Origin: Acidimicrobiales bacterium
Lineage (GTDB): Bacteria; Actinomycetota; Acidimicrobiia; Acidimicrobiales; Acidimicrobilacustridaceae
Length of the DNA stretch: 21,586 nt
Assembly (NCBI GenBank): GCA_023261915.1
Contig: JALRFT010000039.1
Coordinates: forward strand, 1-21,586
Direction of reading: 5' to 3'
How positions within the stretch are numbered: position 1 is the first letter of the stretch; each line of letters starts with the position of its first letter. Position numbers and translations under genes: made by a program. This document shows, piece by piece, positions 1 through 7,012 of this stretch. The notes beneath the pieces were generated by a model. That model did no database searches. It had not been told where the DNA came from and worked only from the letters and a program-made list of their open reading frames with translations.

Positions 1-183
1 GGGGGTGAACCCGACCGGGCCGCACTCAAGCAATGCAGCGACGCTGCCCTTGGCGTCAACCTCACACACGAGGGTCCGCTTGCCTTGGCCGGCAGCGACC
101 AGCGCAAGTGCAGCCGAGACGGTGGTCTTGCCCACGCCACCCTTACCAGTGACGAAGAGCAGACGTCGATCGAGGAGGTCCAT
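1..183 (-). CDS. ArsA/GET3-family ATPase, N-terminal part (runs off the window edge)
   Basis: Only the first 61 residues are visible; the reading frame is still open at base 1. They contain a deviant Walker A loop, GKGGVGKTT (residues 13-21), with the signature lysine at Lys14. A second strand, TLVCEVDAKGS, follows, which is the expected switch-region start of SIMIBI-class P-loop ATPases of the ArsA/GET3 group. In Actinobacteria such ATPases often occur in pairs and their substrate is generally unknown; arsenite export or tail-anchored protein targeting should not be assumed. The ATG at 183 begins only a few residues before the P-loop, as is normal for this family. The gene lies 37 bases downstream of the DUF3107 gene on the same strand and is probably co-transcribed with it. 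MinD/ParA-type ATPases are the main alternative, but the residues after the P-loop fit ArsA better. Confidence 0.82.
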   Translation of the reverse strand, partial: MDLLDRRLLFVTGKGGVGKTTVSAALALVAAGQGKRTLVCEVDAKGSVAALLECGPVGFTP

Positions 184-220
184 GGTGGTCACGCGCCGCC
201 CATCAACCGCACGTCAACGC

Positions 221-454
221 TCAGGCGCCGAAACCGATCCTGCGCTCCACATCGGCACTGCCGACCTGCACCCACGCAATGCGCTCGGCGGGCACGGCGT
301 ACTCGGCCCCCTGCCGATCGGTGAGCCACAACACACCGCCGCCACCACTCAGGGCAGCCTCGACTCGCGAACGAATCTCCGCCCGGTCGGCGTCGGCGGG
401 CAACTCGATCTCGATCTCCTTGGGGGTGTGCAGCACCCCGATGCGAACGTCCAC
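221..454 (-). CDS. DUF3107 family protein
   Basis: This small soluble protein of 77 residues resembles the actinobacterial DUF3107 family. It starts with a strand of the type MDVRIGVLHTPKEI, has a middle helix (about residues 20-35), then GVLWLTDRQG and a PAERIAWVQVG strand near the end. Length and order match the family, which is usually about 75 residues. The start is a GTG at 454 with a strong ribosome binding site AGGAGG (464-459) four bases away, so this mRNA has a leader. No biochemical role is known to me. It stands first in a minus-strand unit followed by the ArsA-like ATPase, and this pairing is the only functional hint. A TACGAT hexamer (502-497) is a possible -10 box, without a convincing -35. 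Confidence 0.8.
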   Translation of the reverse strand: MDVRIGVLHTPKEIEIELPADADRAEIRSRVEAALSGGGGVLWLTDRQGAEYAVPAERIAWVQVGSADVERRIGFGA

Positions 455-523
455 TGTTCCTCCTGAGAACCGCCCCGGGCCTCCCGACGCTCCTGCATCG
501 TAGGGCGTGGAAGCGACCGCACC

Positions 524-540
524 TCCCCGATTACCGGGGA
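524..540. repeat. Palindrome in the divergent DUF3107 / secreted-protein region
   Basis: TCCCCG (524-529) and CGGGGA (535-540) form a perfect 6-base inverted repeat around a 5-base centre. It lies 10 bases upstream of the -35 box of the plus-strand gene and about 70 bases upstream of the minus-strand DUF3107 start. It could be an operator or a chance GC-rich repeat; nothing links it to a particular regulator. Confidence 0.3.
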
Positions 541-549
541 TGGCGGTGC

Positions 550-579
550 TTGACTGTTAAAAAGGTACAGAGTTAGTCT
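550..579 (+). promoter_or_regulatory. Predicted promoter for the secreted protein; leaderless architecture
   Basis: A -35-like TTGACT (550-555) is separated by 18 bases from a -10-like TAGTCT (574-579). The ATG at 587 begins 8 bases downstream of the -10 box, about where transcription should start, so the mRNA probably has no 5' leader. The stretch is markedly AT-richer than its surroundings and no Shine-Dalgarno sequence precedes the ATG. Confidence 0.6.
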
Positions 580-586
580 GCAGCCC

Positions 587-1507
587 ATGACCAAAACTCT
601 GCGCGTCGTTACTGCCTGCCTCGTCGTCATCGGTATTGGCATGGCAACCACTCCACTGTCAGCCAACGGACTCCCAGTCGCCACGGGCACTCTGACCCCC
701 GAGAATCCGAGGCCCGGGTCGGTCGTGACCGTTACCTTCGACGCTCCCTCCGGGACAGGTCAGTGTGACGACATCGGACCGAATGACTCGGACGGTGTCT
801 ACTCCGGACGCCCGTTGGTCTTCGGACTGTTCCCCGCAACCGTCGCCCTCGAAGTCGGCGGCAACTGGCCCACGGCTTGGTACCAAGGTGGTACTCCACT
901 CACTGACCTCGGCTTCGCCACGAAGGTTGGCACCCTTGCCCCCTTCCCCGTCGGGCTCCAGTCCGGATGGGAAGGATCATTCACCGGCCAGGTCACCCTG
1001 CCGGCCACGATCCCCCCCGGGCTGTACAACGCCATCTGGTCCTGTGGACAACCCATAGATGAAATCGCTTACGACGCTGGCTCCCCAGCCGTCATCACCT
1101 CTATCACCGTCACCGGGAATCCGGATCCAGATCCTGAGCCCGCTCCTGACGGCATTTCCCTGACCCTCGACTTCAATGTGGGCGACAACATCCGCTCGGG
1201 CAACAGCGGGGTGCCGGTCTCGGGCGCAGGACTCAAGCCCGGCGCCGCCTACGAGGTCGTCCTCCGCAGCGATCCGGTGGTGATCGGGAACGGAAGCAAC
1301 GATCCGAATGGGGCGTTCTCCGCCACTTATCCGGTGCCCGCAAACACCCCTGCCGGTCCGCACAGCGTGACGGTGACGAGCCTCAACACGGCCGACGAGG
1401 TGGTATCGGCCGCCGCATGGTTCACCCTCAACGACAACGGCGTGGTCACCGCCATCTCCTTCGACGGGCCGACCGCGGCAGCGGCAAAACCTTCCTACAC
1501 AGGCTGA
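587..1507 (+). CDS. Secreted protein with two beta-sandwich-like domains, unknown function
   Basis: The 306-residue product begins with a signal peptide: Lys3 and Arg6, a hydrophobic core (about 7-22), and a probable cleavage site after LSA (24-26). A first domain (about 30-178) is rich in beta strands and holds the only two cysteines outside the signal, Cys60 and Cys153, well placed for a disulfide outside the cell. An acidic proline-rich linker (about 178-188, NPDPDPEPAPDG) leads to a second Ig-like domain (about 190-284) with the LKPGAAYEVVL and AGPHSVTVTS patterns of bacterial Ig/adhesion folds. The protein ends in KPSYTG, with no hydrophobic segment or charged tail, so it is not an obvious sortase substrate and is probably released. 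I do not recognise a family. The ATG is supported by the signal peptide and the promoter immediately upstream. Confidence 0.75.
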   Translation: MTKTLRVVTACLVVIGIGMATTPLSANGLPVATGTLTPENPRPGSVVTVTFDAPSGTGQCDDIGPNDSDGVYSGRPLVFGLFPATVALEVGGNWPTAWYQGGTPLTDLGFATKVGTLAPFPVGLQSGWEGSFTGQVTLPATIPPGLYNAIWSCGQPIDEIAYDAGSPAVITSITVTGNPDPDPEPAPDGISLTLDFNVGDNIRSGNSGVPVSGAGLKPGAAYEVVLRSDPVVIGNGSNDPNGAFSATYPVPANTPAGPHSVTVTSLNTADEVVSAAAWFTLNDNGVVTAISFDGPTAAAAKPSYTG

Positions 1508-1515
1508 GAAAGCTG

Positions 1516-1536
1516 GGCCCGACGACAAGTCGGGCC
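1516..1536 (+). terminator. Hairpin after the secreted-protein gene
   Basis: GGCCCGAC (1516-1523) and GTCGGGCC (1529-1536) form an 8-base perfect stem with a GACAA loop, starting 9 bases after the stop codon. There is no U-tract, as is common for hairpins in high-GC Actinobacteria. Confidence 0.55.
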
Positions 1537-1545
1537 ACCATCAAG

Positions 1546-1584
1546 GACGCACTGCCGCATCGCAAGGTGCGGCAGTGTCGCGTC
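1546..1584. terminator. Convergent hairpin between the secreted-protein gene and tyrS
   Basis: CACTGCCGCA (1550-1559) and TGCGGCAGTG (1568-1577) form a perfect 10-base stem with an 8-base loop. The flanks GACG (1546-1549) and CGTC (1581-1584) can extend it across a small bulge. It lies 28 bases after the tyrS stop on the minus strand and also downstream of the plus-strand gene, so it probably ends transcription from both sides. Confidence 0.6.
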
Positions 1585-1611
1585 TGGGCGACACCCCTGC
1601 CCCAACGGTCG

Positions 1612-2889
1612 TCACGTCGCCCGTCTGGCGGCGCCCCACAGGCGCTTGCCTCGCCGGATCAGCACCACTTTCCCGTGCAGCAGGTCCCCGTCACCGACCG
1701 GGCGAGAGCCGTCGAAGCGCTCCCCGTTCACACTCACCGCACCTTCCGCCACGAACCGTCGGGCCTGACCCTTGGACGGGGCGAGTCCGGTGGCGACCAG
1801 CAAGTCGACTACGTCGACGCCGTCGGCCAGCTGACCCGAGGTCACGCCCGTCGTGGGTACGTCGGCGATGGCATCGGCGAGTTGGCCGGCGTCGAGTGAA
1901 CCCACGTCGCCTCGAAAGAGCGCCTCGCTCGTGTGCTCAGCACGAATGAGCGCCTCCCGACCGTGGAGGCGGGCCGTGAGCTCAGCGGCAATGGCCCTCT
2001 GGGCCGTGCGGGCCCCGGGGTCGGCCGTGTGGGCCGCCTCGATCTCCTCAATCTCATGGTGGGGCTGCAGCGAGTAGAAGCGCAGGAAGGTCGTGACGAG
2101 ATCGTCGTCGAGATTCACGAGGAACTGGTACAGGGCATAGGGCGAAGTGCGGTCGGCACTGAGCCACACCGCACCGGATTCGGACTTACCGAACTTGGTG
2201 CCGTCGGACTTGGTCACGAGGGGACAGGTCAGCGCGTGAACGTGTCCGCCCCTTACCCGGCGCACCAGATCCACCCCTCCCACGATGTTCCCCCACTGGT
2301 CAGACGCTCCGACCTGCACGGTGACGTCATTGGAGGAGAACAGGTGCAGGTAGTCGTAGGCCTGCAGCAGGGCGTAGGAGAACTCCGTATAGGAGATGCC
2401 CTGCTCGCGCCCTTCAATACGACTTCGGATGGAGTCGCGCCGCAACAGATCGTTGACGCTGAAGTGCTTCCCGACGTCGCGCAGGTACGCCACCAGCGAC
2501 ATCGGCCCCAGCCAGTCGAGGTTGTCCACAAACAGCGGGTCCGGCCCGTCGACGGTGGCCAGGAAGTCCCCGATGGTGCGGCGGTGACGGGCGGCGTTGG
2601 CCTCTGCGGCCTCGGGGTCCAACATCACCCGCTCGTCGGACTTGAACGACGGGTCACCGATCTGCCCGGTCGCTCCACCCAACAGCACGACGGGCCGATG
2701 CCCGTCAGCGCGGAAACGGGCGAGCAGGGTCATGGGCAACAGGTTCCCGATGGTGAGCGAATCCGCCGTCGGATCAAAGCCGCAGTAGACGGATCGCCCG
2801 GGGGTGGCGAGATGCTGGCGGAGGGCCTCGAGATCGGTGCTCTGGTGGACGAGACCCCGCCAGGCGAGGTCGTCAATCAGGTCGGTCAC
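1612..2889 (-). CDS. tyrS: Tyrosyl-tRNA synthetase (TyrRS)
   Basis: This class I aminoacyl-tRNA synthetase charges tRNA-Tyr in the cytoplasm. The 425-residue product has the family length and layout: a Rossmann catalytic domain beginning YCGFDPTADSL, then GGATGQIGDPS, the tyrosine-site region ISYTEFSYALLQAYD, QVGASDQWGNI, the KMSKS-type loop KFGKS, and a C-terminal S4 RNA-binding domain (SKGQARRFVAEGAVSVNG). The HIGH motif after DPTADSL reads TIGN; many bacterial enzymes have HIGH, HAGH or HIGN, so the first histidine is replaced here. I chose the GTG at 2889 because it gives MTDLIDDLAWRGL, the usual bacterial N-terminus, and lies 10 bases after the upstream hydrolase gene. An ATG at 2934 would add 15 atypical residues inside that gene. 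A weak AGGTG touches the start, so translational coupling to the hydrolase is likely. Confidence 0.93.
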   Translation of the reverse strand: MTDLIDDLAWRGLVHQSTDLEALRQHLATPGRSVYCGFDPTADSLTIGNLLPMTLLARFRADGHRPVVLLGGATGQIGDPSFKSDERVMLDPEAAEANAARHRRTIGDFLATVDGPDPLFVDNLDWLGPMSLVAYLRDVGKHFSVNDLLRRDSIRSRIEGREQGISYTEFSYALLQAYDYLHLFSSNDVTVQVGASDQWGNIVGGVDLVRRVRGGHVHALTCPLVTKSDGTKFGKSESGAVWLSADRTSPYALYQFLVNLDDDLVTTFLRFYSLQPHHEIEEIEAAHTADPGARTAQRAIAAELTARLHGREALIRAEHTSEALFRGDVGSLDAGQLADAIADVPTTGVTSGQLADGVDVVDLLVATGLAPSKGQARRFVAEGAVSVNGERFDGSRPVGDGDLLHGKVVLIRRGKRLWGAARRAT

Positions 2890-2899
2890 CCACCTGACG

Positions 2900-3739
2900 C
2901 TAGTTGGCCCGCCCGTTGGCCATGGCCACCACATTGGTCATGATGTCCCCGAAACGATCGGGATCCGCCAGCAACCACGAGTGGTTCCCGTCGACCACCA
3001 CCGGCTCGGTACCCGCAGCGGCCACGATGGCGTCGAGCGACGGACCGGGGAGGATCTCGTCCTCGTTGCCCCACAGAACCACCATGGGCAGCCCCCGGCG
3101 CTTGAGCGTCTCGAGTTCCCCCAACAAGTTGGCATGGCGAGCCAGCGTCCCGACCCGCCAGAACCCGAGCGGGTCGCGCACCATGTTGCGCAGGGCGTCT
3201 TGGACAATGACCGGAGCGACGCGGGCCAGACCCGACCGGCGCGCCAACTCGGCGGGAAACCGGATACCCCAGTCCCAGATGGGTCGGTCTCCGAGGAACT
3301 CCTCGGGCACGTCAGGATTGTGGCCGGCACGCCACACGGCACCACCGATGGAGTTGACGAGCACCAGCAGCCGGCAGTCCTCGCCGTGGTCGTGGGCGGT
3401 CACGATGGCGACACCACCCCCGAACGAGTGCCCGCCGAGGTAGAACGGACCACGCACCCCCACCGCTCGAGCGAACGACGCCACCCACGCTCCGTAGCCC
3501 TCCATGGAGAACTCGTCGTCGGGTAACGACTCAGTGCCACCGAACCCGGGGAGTGACGGCGCCAGCACCCACACTCCCGACGCGGCGAGGCGTGACAGCG
3601 CCTCCTTGTAGGTCCGGTCGCGCAGGCCCCAGCCGTGGAGGAAGATGAACGGCATTCCCGCCCCGGCCTCGCCGTAGCGGGCCGTGCGCCCGTCGACACT
3701 GGTGGTGCGCCACCGCAGGTGCCAGCGGATGTCACTCAT
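2900..3739 (-). CDS. Alpha/beta hydrolase
   Basis: The 279-residue product is a cytosolic single-domain alpha/beta hydrolase. It has the oxyanion-hole motif HGWG (35-38), the nucleophile elbow GHSFGG with Ser105, an acid at Asp227 in LWGNEDEI, and the catalytic histidine His253 in GNHSWLL, all correctly ordered. A cap region (about 135-205) is rich in Trp and Arg. The fold covers esterases, C-C hydrolases and haloalkane dehalogenases; with Ser at the elbow it is not a dehalogenase, and the substrate cannot be told. No signal peptide is seen. The ATG at 3739 is the first good start and leaves normal space before the first strand. It precedes tyrS by 10 bases and probably shares its transcript; I know of no functional link between the two. 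Confidence 0.85.
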   Translation of the reverse strand: MSDIRWHLRWRTTSVDGRTARYGEAGAGMPFIFLHGWGLRDRTYKEALSRLAASGVWVLAPSLPGFGGTESLPDDEFSMEGYGAWVASFARAVGVRGPFYLGGHSFGGGVAIVTAHDHGEDCRLLVLVNSIGGAVWRAGHNPDVPEEFLGDRPIWDWGIRFPAELARRSGLARVAPVIVQDALRNMVRDPLGFWRVGTLARHANLLGELETLKRRGLPMVVLWGNEDEILPGPSLDAIVAAAGTEPVVVDGNHSWLLADPDRFGDIMTNVVAMANGRAN

Positions 3740-3837
3740 CTCGACCGTCCCGAGGCATCAGCGCCCTGAGGAATTCCACCCCTTCATCATGACGAACCGC
3801 ACCGGCCGCCCGACAGGCCAAAGGTCACACGGAGCGG

Positions 3838-4992
3838 TCAGATGAGCTTGAGTTCGGGGTGGTGGCGACGCGACGGCACGAGTTCGGTGTCGATGCGTTC
3901 GGCAATCGATCGGATTGCACTGGCGGCCTCTCCGGTCGGGTCAGCGACCATGACGGGGTTGCCGCTGTCTGATCCCTCCCGCAGTGCAGTGGTGAGAGGA
4001 ACCGCACCGAGGAGAGGCACGCCGAGACGCTCGGCGAGATCCTCGCCGCCGCCAGCCCCAAAGATCTCGTAGCGCTGGCCGTCATCGCCGGTGAACCACG
4101 ACATGTTCTCGATGACGCCCTTGACCGACAGATTCACCTTCTTGGCCATGTACGCCGCCCGTTGGGCGACCCGCTGGGCGGCGGGCTGGGGGGTGGTGAC
4201 GACGTACACCTCAGCTCGAGGCAGGTACCCCGCCAGCGAGATGGAGACGTCGCCCGTCCCCGGCGGCAGGTCCACCACGAGGTAGTCCGGGTCGTCCCAG
4301 AACACGTCGGTGAGAAACTGTTCGAGCGCCTTGTGCAGCATCGGCCCCCGCCAGATGACCGGAGTGTCCTCCTCGGCGAAGAAACCCATGGAGATACAGC
4401 GCACCCCGTGAACCTCCGGAGGCAACAGCATCTGGTCGATCACGACGGGCGGACGATCCACCCCGAGCATGCGCGGGATGGAAAACCCCCACACGTCCGC
4501 ATCCACCACGGCCACCGACCGACCCCGCTCGGCGAGGGCAATGGCGATGTTGGCCGTCAGCGACGACTTGCCGACCCCTCCCTTGCCCGAGGCAATCAGC
4601 AGCACCCGGGTGCGCGATGCCGGGTCGGCGAAGGGGATGGCGCGACCTTCGGCGTGACCGTGGGCAGGCTGGGAACCGGCGGTGGCCGACGGATCTCCGT
4701 GGAGTTTCTGGCGCAGGGCGGCCCGTTCGTCATCGGTCATGACGGTGAATTCGAGGCTGACAGCACTGACGCCACCCAGTGCCGTGACGGCTTCAGTGAC
4801 CCGGCGGTCGATCTCGGCTCGCAGGGGGCAGCCGGCGATGGTGAGCGCCACAAGCACCTGGACCGCACCATCGGGAGCGACCTCAACCGAGCGCACCATG
4901 TCGAGTTCCACGATGCTGCGATGCAGTTCGGGGTCCTCAACGGGCCGGAGAGCTTCGACGATCTGGTCGACCGTGGGCGGGGCGTCGGGCAT
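3838..4992 (-). CDS. mrp: Mrp/ApbC-family iron-sulfur cluster carrier ATPase
   Basis: This 384-residue P-loop ATPase belongs to the Mrp/ApbC/NBP35 family, whose members carry Fe-S clusters to apoproteins. An N-terminal DUF59/MIP18 domain (about 1-85) has its conserved cysteine at Cys55 in TIAGCPL. A linker follows, then the ATPase domain with SGKGGVGKSS (135-144), VVDADVWGFSIP, the WRGPM strand and LVVDLPPGTGD (Walker B/switch II). After ENMSW (about 295-299), where proteobacterial proteins have a CxxC pair, this protein reads FTGDDGQRYEIFG and has no cysteine. As far as I recall this is the actinobacterial form (the M. tuberculosis Mrp also lacks it). The ATG at 4992 has AAGGAG (5008-5003) ten bases upstream. 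The gene diverges from a SufR-like regulator across 63 bases, supporting an Fe-S role and shared control. Confidence 0.92.
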   Translation of the reverse strand: MPDAPPTVDQIVEALRPVEDPELHRSIVELDMVRSVEVAPDGAVQVLVALTIAGCPLRAEIDRRVTEAVTALGGVSAVSLEFTVMTDDERAALRQKLHGDPSATAGSQPAHGHAEGRAIPFADPASRTRVLLIASGKGGVGKSSLTANIAIALAERGRSVAVVDADVWGFSIPRMLGVDRPPVVIDQMLLPPEVHGVRCISMGFFAEEDTPVIWRGPMLHKALEQFLTDVFWDDPDYLVVDLPPGTGDVSISLAGYLPRAEVYVVTTPQPAAQRVAQRAAYMAKKVNLSVKGVIENMSWFTGDDGQRYEIFGAGGGEDLAERLGVPLLGAVPLTTALREGSDSGNPVMVADPTGEAASAIRSIAERIDTELVPSRRHHPELKLI

Positions 4993-5018
4993 CGGGTGGG
5001 GACTCCTTGAGCAGGCAC

Positions 5019-5032
5019 AGGGGATTTCCCCT
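5019..5032. promoter_or_regulatory. Palindrome, candidate operator between mrp and the SufR-like gene
   Basis: AGGGGA (5019-5024) and TCCCCT (5027-5032) form a perfect 6-base dyad around TT. It covers the position expected for the -35 box of the plus-strand regulator and lies in the predicted leader of the mrp mRNA. A second partial dyad, CCTA-N6-TAGG (5030-5043), follows it. The position suits a repressor acting on both genes; which protein binds is unknown. Confidence 0.45.
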
Positions 5033-5043
5033 ACGGCGATAGG

Positions 5044-5050
5044 TAGAATA
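5044..5050. promoter_or_regulatory. Overlapping divergent -10 boxes (mrp and SufR-like gene)
   Basis: On the plus strand TAGAAT (5044-5049) is followed by six bases and the GTG start of the regulator at 5056, predicting a leaderless transcript. On the minus strand the same bases read TATTCT (5050-5045), placing mrp transcription start near 5038, with a leader of about 45 bases that includes the mrp ribosome binding site. Both hexamers fit TAnnnT, so RNA polymerase could start in either direction from one opened segment. Confidence 0.55.
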
Positions 5051-5055
5051 CCGGG

Positions 5056-5799
5056 GTGGACGCGAAGGCACCCACCCGGCAGGAGCTGAGCTCCACCGAC
5101 TTCTCCTCAATGGTCTCGGCGCTGACCTCGGCGTTCGGCGATCCGACCCGACGCGAGATCTATCTCTACGTCCGGGATTGTCCCGGAGGGGCCACGGCCA
5201 GTGGTGTGGCCCAGCACTTCGCCCTCCACCCCAATGTCGCTCGCCACCACCTCGACAAGCTCGCCGGAGGTGGCTACCTCCACGTTGAGGTGCAACGCTC
5301 CGGTTCCGGGGCGGGACGACCGTCGAAGCACTACCTCACGACCGACCTGATCCCCGAGGTGGTGCTGCCCGTTCGTCACGACGATGTGCTCGTGACCCTG
5401 CTCGGGCGTGCGCTCGACGCCTTGCCCGCCGGTGTGGCCGAGCAGCTGGCCACCGAGGTCGGTGAGGAATACGGACGATTGCTCGCCCGGTCCATGGGCG
5501 ACACGGCCGAACAACAGCGTTCGTTACGCACGGCGCTGCACGCCGTCGCCGACGCCCTCACCGCCCATGGTTTCGCCGCCCACGCCGAGAAGCGGAACAA
5601 CGAGATGCGCATCGTCAGCGAACATTGCCCCTTCGGGGAGGCCGTGCTCGACAACCCGGTGATCTGCGCGGTGGACCGTGGCATGGTGACCGGACTCGTG
5701 TCCGAACTCCTCGGCACCGAACCGTCGGAGACCGCCGTCGCCCTGCAGTCGTCGAAAGCTAGGGGTGACGACACGTGCGTCACTGCTGTCGGTTCCTAA
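5056..5799 (+). CDS. SufR-like winged-helix regulator with C-terminal cysteines
   Basis: This 247-residue ArsR-like/DeoR-like winged-helix protein starts with FGDPTRREIYLYVRD (27-41). A helix-turn-helix follows (about 45-75, with GVAQHFALHPNVARHHLDKL), then a wing with GAGRPSKHY (86-93). The C-terminal part has HCPFGEAVLDNPVIC, that is Cys191-X12-Cys204, and Cys241 close to the end in DTCVTAV. This is the layout of SufR and related Fe-S-binding repressors, where three cysteines ligate a cluster; the X12 spacing also occurs in the mycobacterial homologue as I recall. The gap between the second and third cysteine (36) is longer than usual. GTG at 5056 follows the -10 box by six bases. The setting between mrp and a cysteine desulfurase supports regulation of Fe-S assembly. 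A generic TrmB/ArsR regulator is the alternative. Confidence 0.82.
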   Translation: MDAKAPTRQELSSTDFSSMVSALTSAFGDPTRREIYLYVRDCPGGATASGVAQHFALHPNVARHHLDKLAGGGYLHVEVQRSGSGAGRPSKHYLTTDLIPEVVLPVRHDDVLVTLLGRALDALPAGVAEQLATEVGEEYGRLLARSMGDTAEQQRSLRTALHAVADALTAHGFAAHAEKRNNEMRIVSEHCPFGEAVLDNPVICAVDRGMVTGLVSELLGTEPSETAVALQSSKARGDDTCVTAVGS

Positions 5800-5804
5800 C
5801 CGAC
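5788..5804 (+). repeat. Inverted repeat over the SufR-like stop codon
   Basis: GTCGGTT (5788-5794) and AACCGAC (5798-5804) are perfect 7-base arms around CCT. The repeat spans the TAA stop (5797-5799) and ends eight bases before the ATG of the cysteine desulfurase gene, which has no clear ribosome binding site. It may tie translation of the second gene to ribosomes finishing the first, or act as a weak attenuator. Confidence 0.4.
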
Positions 5805-5812
5805 CCGACACC

Positions 5813-7012
5813 ATGACCCGGCACTACCTCGACCACGCGTCCTCGTCACCGCTGCGGCCCGAGGCGGCCGCAGCCATGTCGGCATGGCTCACCCCCGGAG
5901 CCGTCGGCGACCCCGGTCGCATCCACACCGAGGGCATGACTGCCCGGGTGGCCCTCGAGGAGGCCCGCGACGCCGTGGCCGCACTGGTCGGGGCTCGCAA
6001 TCGGGAGGTGGTGTTCACGAGCAGCGGGACCGAGGCCATCGCCACCGCCGTGTGGGGTGCGGCCGAGCGCGGCCGTCACCTCGTGGTCGGCGCCACCGAG
6101 CATTCCGCCGTGCGGCTCGCCGCTGCGGCCCTCGCCGAGACCGGCACCCACGAGCTCACCGTGCTCAACGTCGACCCGACCGGTCGGGTCGATCCCGACG
6201 CAGTGGTTGGGTCGCTACGACCCGACACGGCGCTCGTGGCCGTGCAGTGGTCGAACCACGAGGTGGGTACCCGCCAACCCGTCGAGGTCATCGCTCGCCG
6301 CCTTGCCGACCATCCGGCTCTCCTGCTGGTTGACGCCGCTCAGGGGGCAGGACGTGACGACATCGACTTCATCGACAGCGGCATCGATCTTCTGACGGTC
6401 AGTGGCCACAAGTTCGGTGGACCGACCGGCACCGGCGTGCTGTGTGTGCGTCGCGGCCTGCGCCTTCGTCCCCTCCTGGTCGGCAGTGACCAGGAACGGG
6501 CCCGGCGAGCAGGCATGGAGAACGTCGCTGCCATCGCCGGTCTCGGAGCCGTCGCCAACGTGCTCTCCGACCCGGCCGAGCGCGGCGCCGAAGCTGACCG
6601 CCAACGAGCCCTGTCGGCGTCCCTGTCAGCCGTACTGGCTGCCGTGGAGGGGGTCCACCTTCTCGGCGACCCGGAGAGGCGCGCCCCCCACATTGTCTGC
6701 GCCATCATCGACGGCGTGGAACCCCAGGCCGTCCTCCTCGACCTCGACCGGGCCGGTATCGCCGCCCATTCCGGCAGCGCCTGCGCATCCGGCGACCTCG
6801 CCCCCTCCCCCGTCCTTGCTGCCATGGGGGTCGATGCCCACCATTCGCTGCGCCTGAGTGTCGGCTGGACGAGCACCGACGCTGACGTCACGGCCTTCAG
6901 CGACGTGTTCGGGCCTACCATTGCCCGCCTGCGCCAACTCTCATCCCATGACCCAGGCCGGATCCCAACCGTTGCCAACGTTCCGACGGGCACCGAGGAC
7001 CCCGACGCATGA
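5813..7012 (+). CDS. Cysteine desulfurase (IscS/NifS class)
   Basis: This PLP enzyme takes sulfur from cysteine and passes it on as persulfide for Fe-S clusters or tRNA thiolation. The 399-residue product is a class V aminotransferase-fold protein beginning YLDHASSSPLRPEA. It has FTSSGTEAIATAV (68-80, cofactor phosphate site), NHEVGTRQP (148-156), VDAAQGAG (173-180), the PLP lysine Lys200 in SGHKFGGP, and the active-site Cys324 in GSACASGDLAPSPVL, with the LRLSVGW strand near the end. The extended SGSACASG loop is that of group I (IscS/NifS) enzymes rather than SufS. The ATG at 5813 is preferred because it begins three residues before the conserved YLDH; an upstream start at 5765 would overlap the regulator. 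The gene lies 13 bases after the SufR-like gene and overlaps the next gene by four bases. The last 20 or so residues are non-conserved tail. Confidence 0.92.
   Translation: MTRHYLDHASSSPLRPEAAAAMSAWLTPGAVGDPGRIHTEGMTARVALEEARDAVAALVGARNREVVFTSSGTEAIATAVWGAAERGRHLVVGATEHSAVRLAAAALAETGTHELTVLNVDPTGRVDPDAVVGSLRPDTALVAVQWSNHEVGTRQPVEVIARRLADHPALLLVDAAQGAGRDDIDFIDSGIDLLTVSGHKFGGPTGTGVLCVRRGLRLRPLLVGSDQERARRAGMENVAAIAGLGAVANVLSDPAERGAEADRQRALSASLSAVLAAVEGVHLLGDPERRAPHIVCAIIDGVEPQAVLLDLDRAGIAAHSGSACASGDLAPSPVLAAMGVDAHHSLRLSVGWTSTDADVTAFSDVFGPTIARLRQLSSHDPGRIPTVANVPTGTEDPDA

Noticed and set aside
1471..1507. LPxTG-like sorting signal at the end of the secreted protein
   Set aside because: The end KPSYTG resembles part of a sorting motif, but no hydrophobic segment or basic tail follows, other frames give none, and a terminator-like hairpin begins 9 bases later.
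1933..2943. Open frame of 336 codons antisense to tyrS
   Set aside because: It is a shadow of the tyrS reading frame; tyrS has all family motifs and the antisense product has none.
4162..5010. Open frame of 282 codons antisense to mrp
   Set aside because: Same reason: it mirrors a well-supported ATPase gene and has no domain, signal or start context of its own.
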